Below are positions 42,403 to 50,191 of a DNA stretch of 64,000 nucleotides, piece by piece. The stretch covers positions 629,685 through 693,684 of the forward strand of contig NZ_JALGBI010000002.1 in NCBI RefSeq assembly GCF_022809125.1, read 5' to 3'. This DNA is from Variovorax terrae (GTDB lineage Bacteria; Pseudomonadota; Gammaproteobacteria; Burkholderiales; Burkholderiaceae_C). The position numbers were made by a program, and so were the translations under genes. The notes beneath the pieces are model-generated. The model worked only from the letters and a program-made list of their open reading frames with translations. It was not told the origin of the DNA and searched no databases. The stretch's first letter is position 1; the number at the start of each line of letters is the position of its first letter.

Positions 42403-42417
42403 CTATTTCACAGATAG
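42403..42417. promoter_or_regulatory. candidate LysR-type operator
   Basis: CTAT-N7-ATAG, a 15-base interrupted palindrome with the T-N11-A core of LysR boxes. It lies between the LysR start (42372) and the AtuA-like start (42447), the position expected for an activation or repression site of this divergent pair. Confidence 0.55.
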
Positions 42418-42446
42418 TGAGGGCAACTATACAGTGCGAGGCTCGC

Positions 42447-43814
42447 ATGGCAAACCACACAGACACTTCCCGCTTGCTGATTGGCTGCGCGGCCGGATTC
42501 TCGGGCGACCGGACCGATGCCGCAGGCCCGGTCGTCGACACCCTGATCGCGATGGGCGGTCCCGCCTTCCTCATCTTTGAAACGCTGGCGGAGCGCACGC
42601 TCGCCCTGGCGCAACTGCGCCGGCGCGAAGACCCGCAAAGCGGCTACGAACCCTTGCTGGAAGACCTGTTGCGCCCGGTGCTTGAGCGCTGCATGGCCCA
42701 TGGCATCCGCATCGTGAGCAATTTCGGAGCCGCCAACCCGGCTGCCGCGGCGCGCCGGATCCGCCAACTCGCCCGATCCCTGGGCATGCCGGCGCCGCGG
42801 ATCGCCATCGTCCGCGGCGACGATCTGTCGGAGCCGGCGCGGCGGGGCTGGCTGCGCGAGCGCCTGGGCGCGGCGCTCGATGGCGTCGAGGTCGTGAGCG
42901 CGAATGCCTACCAGGGGGCCGAGGCGATTGCCGCCGCCCTGGACGCCGGCGCCCAGATCGTGGTGGCCGGCCGCGTTGCCGATCCCTCGCTGGCCGTCGG
43001 CCCGGCCATGTCGCACTTCGGCTGGCGCAACGACGACTGGGACCGCCTGGCCCAGGCCACCATGGTGGGCCACCTGCTCGAGTGCGGGGCCCAGGTGTGC
43101 GGCGGCTACTTCGCCGACCCGGGCTACAAGGACGTGCCTGATCTGCACGCCATCGGCTACCCCATCGCCGAGTTGTTCGAGGACGGGCACTGCGTCATCG
43201 GCAAGGCGTTCGATACCGGCGGCGCCGTGACCCTGGCCTCGGTCAAGGAGCAGCTGCTGTACGAAGTGCACGATCCGGCGGGCTATCTGACGCCGGACGT
43301 CGGCGCCGACATCACCGGCGTCACGCTGCAGGAGGATGGCCCCGACCGCGTCCGCATGACCGGCGTGCGCGGCCATCCGCGCCCGCCGACGCTGAAGGTG
43401 AACGTCTGCTACGAAGGCGGCTGGCTGGCCGAGGGCGAGATTTCCTACGCGGGCCCGCGCGCCGAGGCGCGCGCCCGGCTGGCCGCGGATGTGCTGCGCC
43501 GGCGGCTGCAGGGCCTTGAGTTGCGGTGCGACCTGATCGGGGCGCTGAGCGTGTTCGCGGACGACGCGGGCCGGCTGCTGGCCGGCACCCCGCCAGGCGA
43601 TGCGCTCGACGTCCGCCTGCGGGTGGCCACGGCGCAGGCCGACAAGGCACAGGCCGAGCGGCTGGTGCGCGAGGTCACGGCGCTCTACACCTGCGGCCCG
43701 GCCGGCGGGGGCGGCGTGAGAACCCGGGTCACGCCCCGGCTCAAGCTGCTGTCGGGGTACATCGCGCGCGCCGAGCTGCCTTCGGGTTTCGAGATGCTGG
43801 AGGACGGCGCATGA
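42447..43814 (+). CDS. AtuA-like (DUF1446) protein
   Basis: 455 residues from the ATG at 42447. DUF1446 core: RLLIGCAAGFSGDRTDAAGP at the start, GIRIVSNFGAANPAAAARRI, VVAGRVADPSLAVGPAMSHF and GHLLECGAQVCGGYFADPGY. AtuA is encoded in acyclic terpene (citronellol) utilisation clusters, but the family is broader and the reaction is not defined. This protein ends where fused versions continue into a second domain; here that domain is the separate gene at 43811, with an ATGA overlap. No atuB-H or liu genes accompany it, so a terpene role is not implied. Confidence 0.9.
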   Translation: MANHTDTSRLLIGCAAGFSGDRTDAAGPVVDTLIAMGGPAFLIFETLAERTLALAQLRRREDPQSGYEPLLEDLLRPVLERCMAHGIRIVSNFGAANPAAAARRIRQLARSLGMPAPRIAIVRGDDLSEPARRGWLRERLGAALDGVEVVSANAYQGAEAIAAALDAGAQIVVAGRVADPSLAVGPAMSHFGWRNDDWDRLAQATMVGHLLECGAQVCGGYFADPGYKDVPDLHAIGYPIAELFEDGHCVIGKAFDTGGAVTLASVKEQLLYEVHDPAGYLTPDVGADITGVTLQEDGPDRVRMTGVRGHPRPPTLKVNVCYEGGWLAEGEISYAGPRAEARARLAADVLRRRLQGLELRCDLIGALSVFADDAGRLLAGTPPGDALDVRLRVATAQADKAQAERLVREVTALYTCGPAGGGGVRTRVTPRLKLLSGYIARAELPSGFEMLEDGA

Positions 43815-44164
43815 ACGACGACATCACGGTGCCGCTGTACCGCCTGGCCCATGGCCGCACCGGCGACAAGGGCGACCGCTCCAACATCAGCGTGATCGCC
43901 TGGCATGCCGAGCTCTATCCCTTGCTCGTGGCGCAACTGACCGAGGCAGCCGTCGGGGCGTGCTTTGCCTACCGCCGCCCGTCGGTCGTGAAGCGCTACG
44001 AGCTGCCCCGGCTGCATGCGATGAATTTCGTGCTGGACGATGTCCTGGACGGCGGCGTGAACGGCTCGCTGAACCTGGATGCGCACGGCAAGGCGCTGTC
44101 CTACATGCTGCTCGACTTTCCCGTCCGGGTGCCCCGGTCCTTGATGCCCCGGCTCAAGGACTGA
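43811..44164 (+). CDS. AtuA C-terminal-domain-like small protein
   Basis: 117 residues from the ATG at 43811, overlapping the AtuA-like stop. It carries the conserved LYRLAHGRTGDKGDRSNISV (residues 9-28), followed by PSVVKRYELPRLHAMNFVLD and GGVNGSLNLDAHGKALSYML. This is the domain fused to DUF1446 in many AtuA proteins. Its separation here with coupled translation suggests a two-subunit version of the same enzyme. Confidence 0.87.
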   Translation: MNDDITVPLYRLAHGRTGDKGDRSNISVIAWHAELYPLLVAQLTEAAVGACFAYRRPSVVKRYELPRLHAMNFVLDDVLDGGVNGSLNLDAHGKALSYMLLDFPVRVPRSLMPRLKD

Positions 44165-44209
44165 CGGCATCCACCGCCTGTCCGATTCACCCACCATCAG
44201 GAGACAACC

Positions 44210-45184
44210 ATGACATTCAATCGAAGAACCCTGCTCGCCGCGTCGCTCGCCGCCGCATCCGCCATGCCGCATGCGGCGATGGCGCAGTCTTTTCCCGACA
44301 AGCCCATCACGTTTGTCGTGCCGTTTGCCGCCGGCAGCGCGACAGACCAGATCGCGCGCGCCATCGGCCAGAGCGTGTCGGTGGAAACGAAGCAATCGGT
44401 CGTGATCGACAACAAGGCCGGGGCCAGCGGCTTCATCGCCTCGTCGCAAGTCGCCAAGGCGGCGCCGGATGGCTACACGGTGCTGATCACCACCAACACC
44501 ACGCATGCGGCCAACGAGCACCTGTACAAGAAGATTCCCTACGACCCGGTGAAGGACTTCGCGCCGCTGACGGCCCTGGGCAAGGGCGGCCAGATCATGG
44601 TGGTCAACCCGGTGCTGCCCGCGAAGACCGTGGGCGAATTCATCGCGCTGGCGAAGAAGGAGCCCGGCAAGTACAGCTTCGGCAGCGGCAGCTCGTCGAG
44701 CCGGATGGCGGGCGAGCTGCTGCAGCAGATGGCCGGCATCAAGCTGCTGCACGTGCCCTACAAGAGCAACCCGCTGGCGGTGACCGACCTGCTGGGCAAC
44801 CAGATCAACATGATGATCACCGACACGGCCACCGGGCTGCCCCAGGTCAAGGCGGGCAAGCTGCGCGCGCTCGGCATGTCCAGCAGCAAGCGCTCGCCGC
44901 TTGCGCCCGACGTGCCGACCATCGACGAGGCCGGCGTCAAGGGCTACGAGATGGGCTACTGGTTCGCCGCCTATGCGCCGGCCGGCACGCCGGCGCCGGT
45001 GGTCAAGCGGCTCAACGAGCTGCTGGTCAGGGCGGCGCGCGGCGAAGCGGCCAGGACCTCGTTCTACGAGCCCACCGGCACCGAGGTTTTCACCACCACG
45101 CCAGAGGAACTGGGCAAGTTCCAGGCCAGCGAGTCCCAGAAGTGGGCCCACATCATCAAGGGCGCGGGCATCGACGCCGAATGA
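44210..45184 (+). CDS. Bug/TctC-family periplasmic substrate-binding protein
   Basis: 324 residues with signal peptide (RRTLLAASLAAASAMPHAAM, AQ) and mature start FPDKPITFVVPFAAGSATDQ. Blocks: SVVIDNKAGASGFIASSQVA, LLHVPYKSNPLAVTDLLGNQ, DVPTIDEAGVKGYEMGYWFA, and the end KWAHIIKGAGIDAE. CAGGAGACAACC precedes the ATG. It is third in the AtuA-like operon (45 bases after the small subunit), which suggests that it captures that pathway's substrate. No TctAB permease is nearby. Confidence 0.95.
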   Translation: MTFNRRTLLAASLAAASAMPHAAMAQSFPDKPITFVVPFAAGSATDQIARAIGQSVSVETKQSVVIDNKAGASGFIASSQVAKAAPDGYTVLITTNTTHAANEHLYKKIPYDPVKDFAPLTALGKGGQIMVVNPVLPAKTVGEFIALAKKEPGKYSFGSGSSSSRMAGELLQQMAGIKLLHVPYKSNPLAVTDLLGNQINMMITDTATGLPQVKAGKLRALGMSSSKRSPLAPDVPTIDEAGVKGYEMGYWFAAYAPAGTPAPVVKRLNELLVRAARGEAARTSFYEPTGTEVFTTTPEELGKFQASESQKWAHIIKGAGIDAE

Positions 45185-45193
45185 CCCGGCGCG

Positions 45194-46096
45194 CTACCGC
45201 CGCGACGACACCACGATGCCGCCCACGATCAGCACGAAGGCCACGCCGTGGTACAGGTGCGGCACCTCGCCCAGCAGGGTGGCCGAGAGCAGGGCGGCGA
45301 ACAGCGGGGTGAGGTTGTTGAAGAAGCCGGCCACGGCGGGGCCGGCCTGCTGCACGCCCAGGCCCCAGCAGCGGTAGGCCAGGATGGCGGGGCCGATCGC
45401 GATGTAGGCGAGCACGGCCGCCACGCCCCAGCCAAGCTCGATGTGGGTCTGGCCCAGCGCCCATTCGCCGGCTGCGAAGGCGCCCGACCAGCCCAGCCCG
45501 AACACCATCTGCGCCACCAGGAAGGCGGCCCAGCTGCCGCGGATGGCCGGCGGGTCGTCGGGCTGCGCGAGCTGCCAGCTGTAGACCGCCCAGGCCAGCG
45601 CAGCCAGCAGCACGTAGAGATCGCCGGGCACCAGCCGCAGCGTCGCCAGGGCCGACCACTCGCCGCGCGTGAGCACGACCAGCACGCCCAGCAGCGACAG
45701 CGCCGTGCCCAGCCACTGCCGACCGACGATGCGCTGGCCATAGAACAGGCGGCCCACGGCCAGCATCCAGACCGGCGTGCTGGCGGCCACCAGCGTCACG
45801 TTGAGCGGCGTGGAGGTCTTGAGCGCGAGGTACTGCAGCGCGTTGTAGCAGCCCACTCCCAGCAGGCCCAGCAGGGTGTAGCGCCGCCAGTGGCGCCACA
45901 GGCCGCTGGCGGGCTTCAGCACCCAGGGCGCCAGCGGCAGCAGCAGCGCCAGGGCCAGCAGCCAGCGCAGGAAGTTCAGCATCATCGGCGACACCTGGCC
46001 GGCCAGGGCGCGCCCGGCCACGGAATTGCCGGCCCACAGCAGAGGCGGCAGGGTGAGCAGGAGGGCGGTGGCGGGCGTGAGGCGTGGGGACTGCAT
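45194..46096 (-). CDS. EamA/DMT-superfamily transporter
   Basis: 300 residues from the ATG at 46094-46096. Two EamA repeats with ten hydrophobic helices: LLLTLPPLLWAGNSVAGRAL, LNVTLVAASTPVWMLAVGRL, then LYVLLAALAWAVYSWQLAQ and AGFFNNLTPLFAALLSATLL. The 'WagN.va.r' start is common to amino-acid or metabolite exporters of this group; the substrate is unknown. It converges with the Bug gene (9-base gap) and diverges from the quinone oxidoreductase at 46277. Confidence 0.92.
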   Translation of the reverse strand: MQSPRLTPATALLLTLPPLLWAGNSVAGRALAGQVSPMMLNFLRWLLALALLLPLAPWVLKPASGLWRHWRRYTLLGLLGVGCYNALQYLALKTSTPLNVTLVAASTPVWMLAVGRLFYGQRIVGRQWLGTALSLLGVLVVLTRGEWSALATLRLVPGDLYVLLAALAWAVYSWQLAQPDDPPAIRGSWAAFLVAQMVFGLGWSGAFAAGEWALGQTHIELGWGVAAVLAYIAIGPAILAYRCWGLGVQQAGPAVAGFFNNLTPLFAALLSATLLGEVPHLYHGVAFVLIVGGIVVSSRR

Positions 46097-46276
46097 GGGG
46101 CGACACTCTAGCGGGTTGGGGCCGCGCGCTGCGCCGCAGGGGCTCCATGGCCGTGCCGCGCACGGGTTTTCGCGCGGCCGGGCGCTGCAGCCGGCGCCGA
46201 TTGGTGGCACGATGGCGGCCTTCCCGCACTGCCGCGCAAGCCCCCTTTCCGACCTTCCCGTTCCAAGGAGATTGAC

Positions 46277-47260
46277 ATGACACGAGCCGTCCGCATCGAC
46301 CAGCCCGGAGGCCCCGAGCAACTCAGAATCGTCGACGTCGCGGTCGGCGAGCCCGGCCCCGGCGAGATCCGCATCCGGCACCACGCGGTGGGCCTGAACT
46401 TCATCGACGTCTACCAGCGCAGCGGCCTGTACCCGTTTCCCATGCCGCTGCAGCTTGGCATGGAGGCCGCGGGCGTGGTCGAGGCCGTGGGCGAGGGCGT
46501 CACACACCTGAAGGCCGGCGACCGCGCCGCCTATGCGGCCAACCCGCCCGGCAGCTACAGCGAGGCGCGCGTGATGCCGGCCAAAAATGTGTGCAGGCTG
46601 CCCGACGCCATCAGCTTCGAGACCGGCGCGGCCATGATGCTCAAGGGCCTCACGGCGCAGTACCTGCTCAAGAAGACGCTGCCCGTGGGCGGCCTGCAGG
46701 CGGGCGACTTCGTGCTGTTCCACGCGGCCGCCGGCGGCGTCGGCCTGATCGCGAGCCAATGGGCCCGCGCGCTGGGCTTGCAGCTCATCGGCACCGCCGG
46801 CTCGGACGCCAAGTGCGCGCTGGCCCAGGCCAACGGCGCGGCCCACGTCATCAACTACAACACCGAGGACTTCCTGGCGCGCGTCAAGGAGATCACCGGC
46901 GGCAAGGGCGTGAAGGTGGTGTACGACTCGGTCGGCAAGGACACCTGGGACAAGTCGCTCGACTGCCTGCAGCCGTTCGGCCTGATGGCCAGCTTCGGCA
47001 ATGCCTCGGGGCCGGTGCCGCCGTTCGCGCCCGGCATCCTGGGCGCCAAGGGCTCGCTGTACGTGACGCGCGCCACGCTGTTTTCCCACATCGCCACGCG
47101 CGAGAGCACGCAGGCCATGGCCGACGACCTGTTCGCCGCCGTGACCAGCGGCCAGGTGAAGATCCACATCGACCAGCGCTACCGGCTCGAGGACGTGCAG
47201 CAGGCCCACCGCGACCTGGAAGCGCGCAAGACCACCGGCTGCACCATCCTCACGCTGTGA
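46277..47260 (+). CDS. zinc-free quinone oxidoreductase (QorA-like)
   Basis: 327-residue medium-chain dehydrogenase/reductase of the zeta-crystallin group. N-terminal GroES-like domain with HHAVGLNFIDVYQRSGLY; NADPH-binding domain with FHAAAGGVGLIASQWARALG near residue 155 (GxGxxG-type) and no structural-zinc Cys set. It reduces quinones or alpha,beta-unsaturated carbonyls with NADPH in the cytoplasm. AAGGAG lies 7 bases before the ATG. The next gene begins in the overlap of its stop (GTGA). Confidence 0.94.
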   Translation: MTRAVRIDQPGGPEQLRIVDVAVGEPGPGEIRIRHHAVGLNFIDVYQRSGLYPFPMPLQLGMEAAGVVEAVGEGVTHLKAGDRAAYAANPPGSYSEARVMPAKNVCRLPDAISFETGAAMMLKGLTAQYLLKKTLPVGGLQAGDFVLFHAAAGGVGLIASQWARALGLQLIGTAGSDAKCALAQANGAAHVINYNTEDFLARVKEITGGKGVKVVYDSVGKDTWDKSLDCLQPFGLMASFGNASGPVPPFAPGILGAKGSLYVTRATLFSHIATRESTQAMADDLFAAVTSGQVKIHIDQRYRLEDVQQAHRDLEARKTTGCTILTL

Positions 47261-48081
47261 GCGCGCCGCTCCCCGTGCCGCTCGACCCGGGCTGGCTGGC
47301 CGCGCTGCGCGCCGAAACCTGCCGGCCGCCGGTGCGCGCACGCCTGCCGCTGCTGGCCGGCACGGCCGCCATCGGTTCGGTGGAACCGGATTTTTTGAGT
47401 CAAATCGGCCCGATGTCCAGGTCGGGCGGTCGTTGGGTGCTACAAAAAGAGGAGCGCTCTGAGGGCTGGGCCTGGTGCCTCCAAGGCGACGTCACCGCCA
47501 GCCTCGCGCAGGTGGCGCAGGCCTTGCGCGAGGCAGGCCTGGCCCAGGCCTGGCGCGACGAGCAGTTGGCCGTGCCTGACGCCCAGGGCCGCGTGCTGGG
47601 CACGGTCGAGCGCGGCGTGGTGCGCCCGCTGGGCATCGCCACGCGGGCCGTGCACCTGGTGGGCCAGGCGCCCGATGGCCGCATCTGGGTGCAGCAGCGC
47701 TCCCTGAGCAAGGCCAACGACCCGGGCCGCTGGGACACGCTGATGGGCGGCATGGTGTCGGCCGGCGACACGCTGGAGTCTGCGCTGGCGCGCGAGACCT
47801 GGGAGGAGGCCGGCCTTGCGCTCGAGGCGCTGCAGGCCCTGTCCTGGGGCGGCCGGGTCGGCATCCGCCGCCCGTCCGACCGGGACGAGGACCCCGGCTA
47901 CACCGTCGAGGAAATCGACTGGTACCGCTGCACCGTGCCCGACGGCCTGGCGCCCGACAACCAGGACGGCGAGGTGGCGCAGTTCCGCCTGCTGGCGCCG
48001 CGCGAGCTGGCGCTCTGGCTGGAACGCGATGAATTCACGGCCGAGGCCGGGCTGATCCTGGCCGCCGCCCTCGGACACTGA
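47257..48081 (+). CDS. NUDIX hydrolase with DUF4743-like N-terminus
   Basis: 274 residues from a GTG at 47257 that overlaps the qor stop. The N-terminal approx. 115 residues are a DUF4743-type region; the NUDIX domain is about 120-260. The NUDIX box reads GMVSAGDTLESALARETWEE, then AGL: the first Glu of the consensus is Asp, while the REx2EE core is intact. Related proteins (Tnr3-type) act on damaged thiamine diphosphates. Residues about 52-67 (IGPMSRSGGRWVLQKE) come from a 50-bp repeat also found in the EamA gene at 33631, a recent-looking insertion. Confidence 0.9.
   Translation: MSAPLPVPLDPGWLAALRAETCRPPVRARLPLLAGTAAIGSVEPDFLSQIGPMSRSGGRWVLQKEERSEGWAWCLQGDVTASLAQVAQALREAGLAQAWRDEQLAVPDAQGRVLGTVERGVVRPLGIATRAVHLVGQAPDGRIWVQQRSLSKANDPGRWDTLMGGMVSAGDTLESALARETWEEAGLALEALQALSWGGRVGIRRPSDRDEDPGYTVEEIDWYRCTVPDGLAPDNQDGEVAQFRLLAPRELALWLERDEFTAEAGLILAAALGH
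47408..47457 (+). repeat. 50-bp dispersed repeat, copy 2 (inside NUDIX gene)
   Basis: Ungapped alignment with 33633-33682 gives 39 identical of 50 positions. It contributes about 17 codons to the N-terminal part of the NUDIX protein. Its reading frame relative to the repeat differs from copy 1. Confidence 0.7.
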
Positions 48082-48095
48082 GCGGGCGGGCCGCG

Positions 48096-48992
48096 TCAGC
48101 CCAAAGCGTTCTTCCACACCGTGTCGAACGCCTGGCAGAACGCCTTCTGCACCACCGACAGCGGCCGGTAGCGGTGGCGGATGATGCTGACGCCCAGCCG
48201 CTCGCGGGCCTGGAAGGGCCGCACCACCAGGCCGCGGATGGCCTGGTCCGCGACCGCCACCGCCGCCTGGTCGACCACCGCGATGCCGTTGCCCGCCTGC
48301 GCGAACCAGCAGGCCGTGGCGGCCGAGCGCACCTCCATGTCGATCTGCAGGCGCGGGCCGGCCGCGCCGTAGGAGCGCTGCAGGGTCTGGCCATAGAGCG
48401 TGCTGGCGGGCGAGGCGATCACGCGGTGCCCGACCAGGTCCTGCGGCCGGATCAGCTGGCGCGCCGCCAGCGGGTGGCCCTCGGGCATCACGCAGGCCAG
48501 GCCGCACTGGTAGCTCTTGACGGTGACCAGGTTGGGGTGCTCGTTGGGCAGCAGGCAGACGCCCAGGTGCACCGACTGGTCGAGCAGGGCGTCCACCATG
48601 ATCGAGGGCACCAGGATCTCCACCCGGGTCTTGAGCTGCGGGAACTGCGCGTACAGCAGCGCCATGGCCTGCGGCGCGAGATAGGGCGCCAGACTGGCCG
48701 ACACGGCCAGCCGCAGCGAGCCGTCGCTCGGGTGGGCCAGGCCGCGCGAGACATCGCGCACCCGCTCCAGCCCGCGCCACAGGATTTCGATTTCCTCGTA
48801 GAGCTGCTGCGCCTCGGGCGTCGGCACCAGCCGGCCCCGGACCCGCTCGAACAGCGTCAGGCCGCTGTGGCGCGCCGCCTGCGCCAGCAGCTTGCTGATG
48901 GCCGGCTGCGAGACGTGCAGCAGCTGCGCCGCGCCGCTCACGCCGCCGGTCAGCATGACGGCCCTGAAAACTTCCATGTGGCGCAGGTTCAT
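48096..48992 (-). CDS. LysR-family regulator
   Basis: 298 residues from the ATG at 48990-48992. Winged HTH MNLRHMEVFRAVMLTGGVSG, AAQLLHVSQPAISKLLAQAA; effector domain about 90-290. It faces the Bug gene at 49174 with a perfect LysR-type palindrome in the 181-base spacer, so it likely regulates the Bug/FAD-oxidoreductase operon. The HTH group resembles regulators of amino-acid or opine use (LysR/OccR-like) but the ligand is unknown. Confidence 0.93.
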   Translation of the reverse strand: MNLRHMEVFRAVMLTGGVSGAAQLLHVSQPAISKLLAQAARHSGLTLFERVRGRLVPTPEAQQLYEEIEILWRGLERVRDVSRGLAHPSDGSLRLAVSASLAPYLAPQAMALLYAQFPQLKTRVEILVPSIMVDALLDQSVHLGVCLLPNEHPNLVTVKSYQCGLACVMPEGHPLAARQLIRPQDLVGHRVIASPASTLYGQTLQRSYGAAGPRLQIDMEVRSAATACWFAQAGNGIAVVDQAAVAVADQAIRGLVVRPFQARERLGVSIIRHRYRPLSVVQKAFCQAFDTVWKNALG

Positions 48993-49044
48993 CGGGACTC
49001 CGTGGGGATGGCTGTTCGAGGGCCTCGATTGTCGTGCAGGCACA

Positions 49045-49057
49045 TAACCCAAGGTTA
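49045..49057. promoter_or_regulatory. candidate LysR-type operator
   Basis: TAACC-CAA-GGTTA, a 13-base palindrome with the T-N11-A core, 53 bases upstream of the LysR start and 116 bases upstream of the Bug start. Position and symmetry fit the binding site of the divergent LysR protein. Confidence 0.6.
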
Positions 49058-49173
49058 AGTCCTGCGGAACTCTTTTCATTTGCGGCGGATCGGGCGCGGC
49101 CCAACAATCGCCGCATGGATGAACAAGCCGCCTGAAGCGGTACCGGGCCGCACAGCGCCCCAGGAGACAAAGC

Positions 49174-50169
49174 ATGACCATCACCACCGAGGTTCCCCCG
49201 CAGGCCCTGGCGCGCCGGCTGCTGCTGCAGGGCCTGGCGCTGGCCGCGCTACCCGCCGGGCTGGCGCGGGCCCAGGGCTTTCCGAGCCGGCCCGTGCGCC
49301 TGATCCTGCCGCAGCCGCCCGGCGGCGCGGCCGACCGCCTGGCCCGCCTGATCGCCGAGCGGCTGGAGGCACGCTGGAAGCAGCCGGTGGTGCTGGACAA
49401 CAAGCCGGGCGGCGGCGTGGTGATCGGCACGCTGGCCACGGTGCGCAGCGCGCCCGACGGCTACACGCTGGCCCTGCTGGGCAGCTCGCTCAGCATCAAC
49501 GCCGTGCAGCGCAAGGACCTGCCCTACGACAGCCTGAAGGACCTGCAGCCGGTGACGCGCGTGGGCTACTACACGGTGGCCCTGATGGCGCCGGCCAGCT
49601 TCCCGGCCCAGGACATCAAGGGCCTGATCGCGCTGGCCAAGGCCCGGCCCGGCCAGCTGTCGTTCGGCTCGAACGGCATCGGCACCTCGGCCCAACTGGC
49701 CGGCGAGATGCTGAACCACATGGCCGGCATCGAACTCCAGCATGTGCCCTACAACGGCGCGGCCAAGATGTACACCGACATGATCGGCGGGCAGATTCCG
49801 CTGGGCTTCGCGGTCGCCAGTTCGGCCGAGAGCTTCGTCAAGGCCGGCCAGCTCAAGGTGCTGGGCGTGACCAGCAGCCAGCGCAGCCCGCTGTACCCCG
49901 CGTGGCCGGCCATCGCCGAGACCCTGCCGGGCTACGAGGCGGTCAACTGGGCCGGCTTCGTGGCGCCCGCGGGGCTGCCGCGCGATCTGCTGCAGCGCAT
50001 CGGCGACGACCTGCTGGCTGTGCTGCGCGCGCCCGAGATGGCGAAGGCGCTGGCCGACATGGGCATCGAGCTGGCGCCGCAGCCCGCAGCCGAGTTCGAG
50101 GCTTTCATCCGCAGTGAGGTGGCGCGTTTCGCCGCCGTGACCAAGCCGCTGGGCAGCCGCCTGCAATGA
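49174..50169 (+). CDS. Bug/TctC-family periplasmic substrate-binding protein
   Basis: 331 residues. Signal peptide about 32 residues (RRLLLQGLALAALPAGLARA) with an RR pair, mature start FPSRPVRLILPQPPGGAADR. Family blocks: VVLDNKPGGGVVIGTLATVR, APDGYTLALLGSSLSINA, LQHVPYNGAAKMYTDMIGG and YEAVNWAGFVAPAGLP. Co-directional with the FAD-dependent oxidoreductase 22 bases downstream, which probably acts on the captured compound. Regulated presumably by the divergent LysR. Confidence 0.95.
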   Translation: MTITTEVPPQALARRLLLQGLALAALPAGLARAQGFPSRPVRLILPQPPGGAADRLARLIAERLEARWKQPVVLDNKPGGGVVIGTLATVRSAPDGYTLALLGSSLSINAVQRKDLPYDSLKDLQPVTRVGYYTVALMAPASFPAQDIKGLIALAKARPGQLSFGSNGIGTSAQLAGEMLNHMAGIELQHVPYNGAAKMYTDMIGGQIPLGFAVASSAESFVKAGQLKVLGVTSSQRSPLYPAWPAIAETLPGYEAVNWAGFVAPAGLPRDLLQRIGDDLLAVLRAPEMAKALADMGIELAPQPAAEFEAFIRSEVARFAAVTKPLGSRLQ

Positions 50170-50191
50170 CCCCGAGACCTGGATACTCCCG

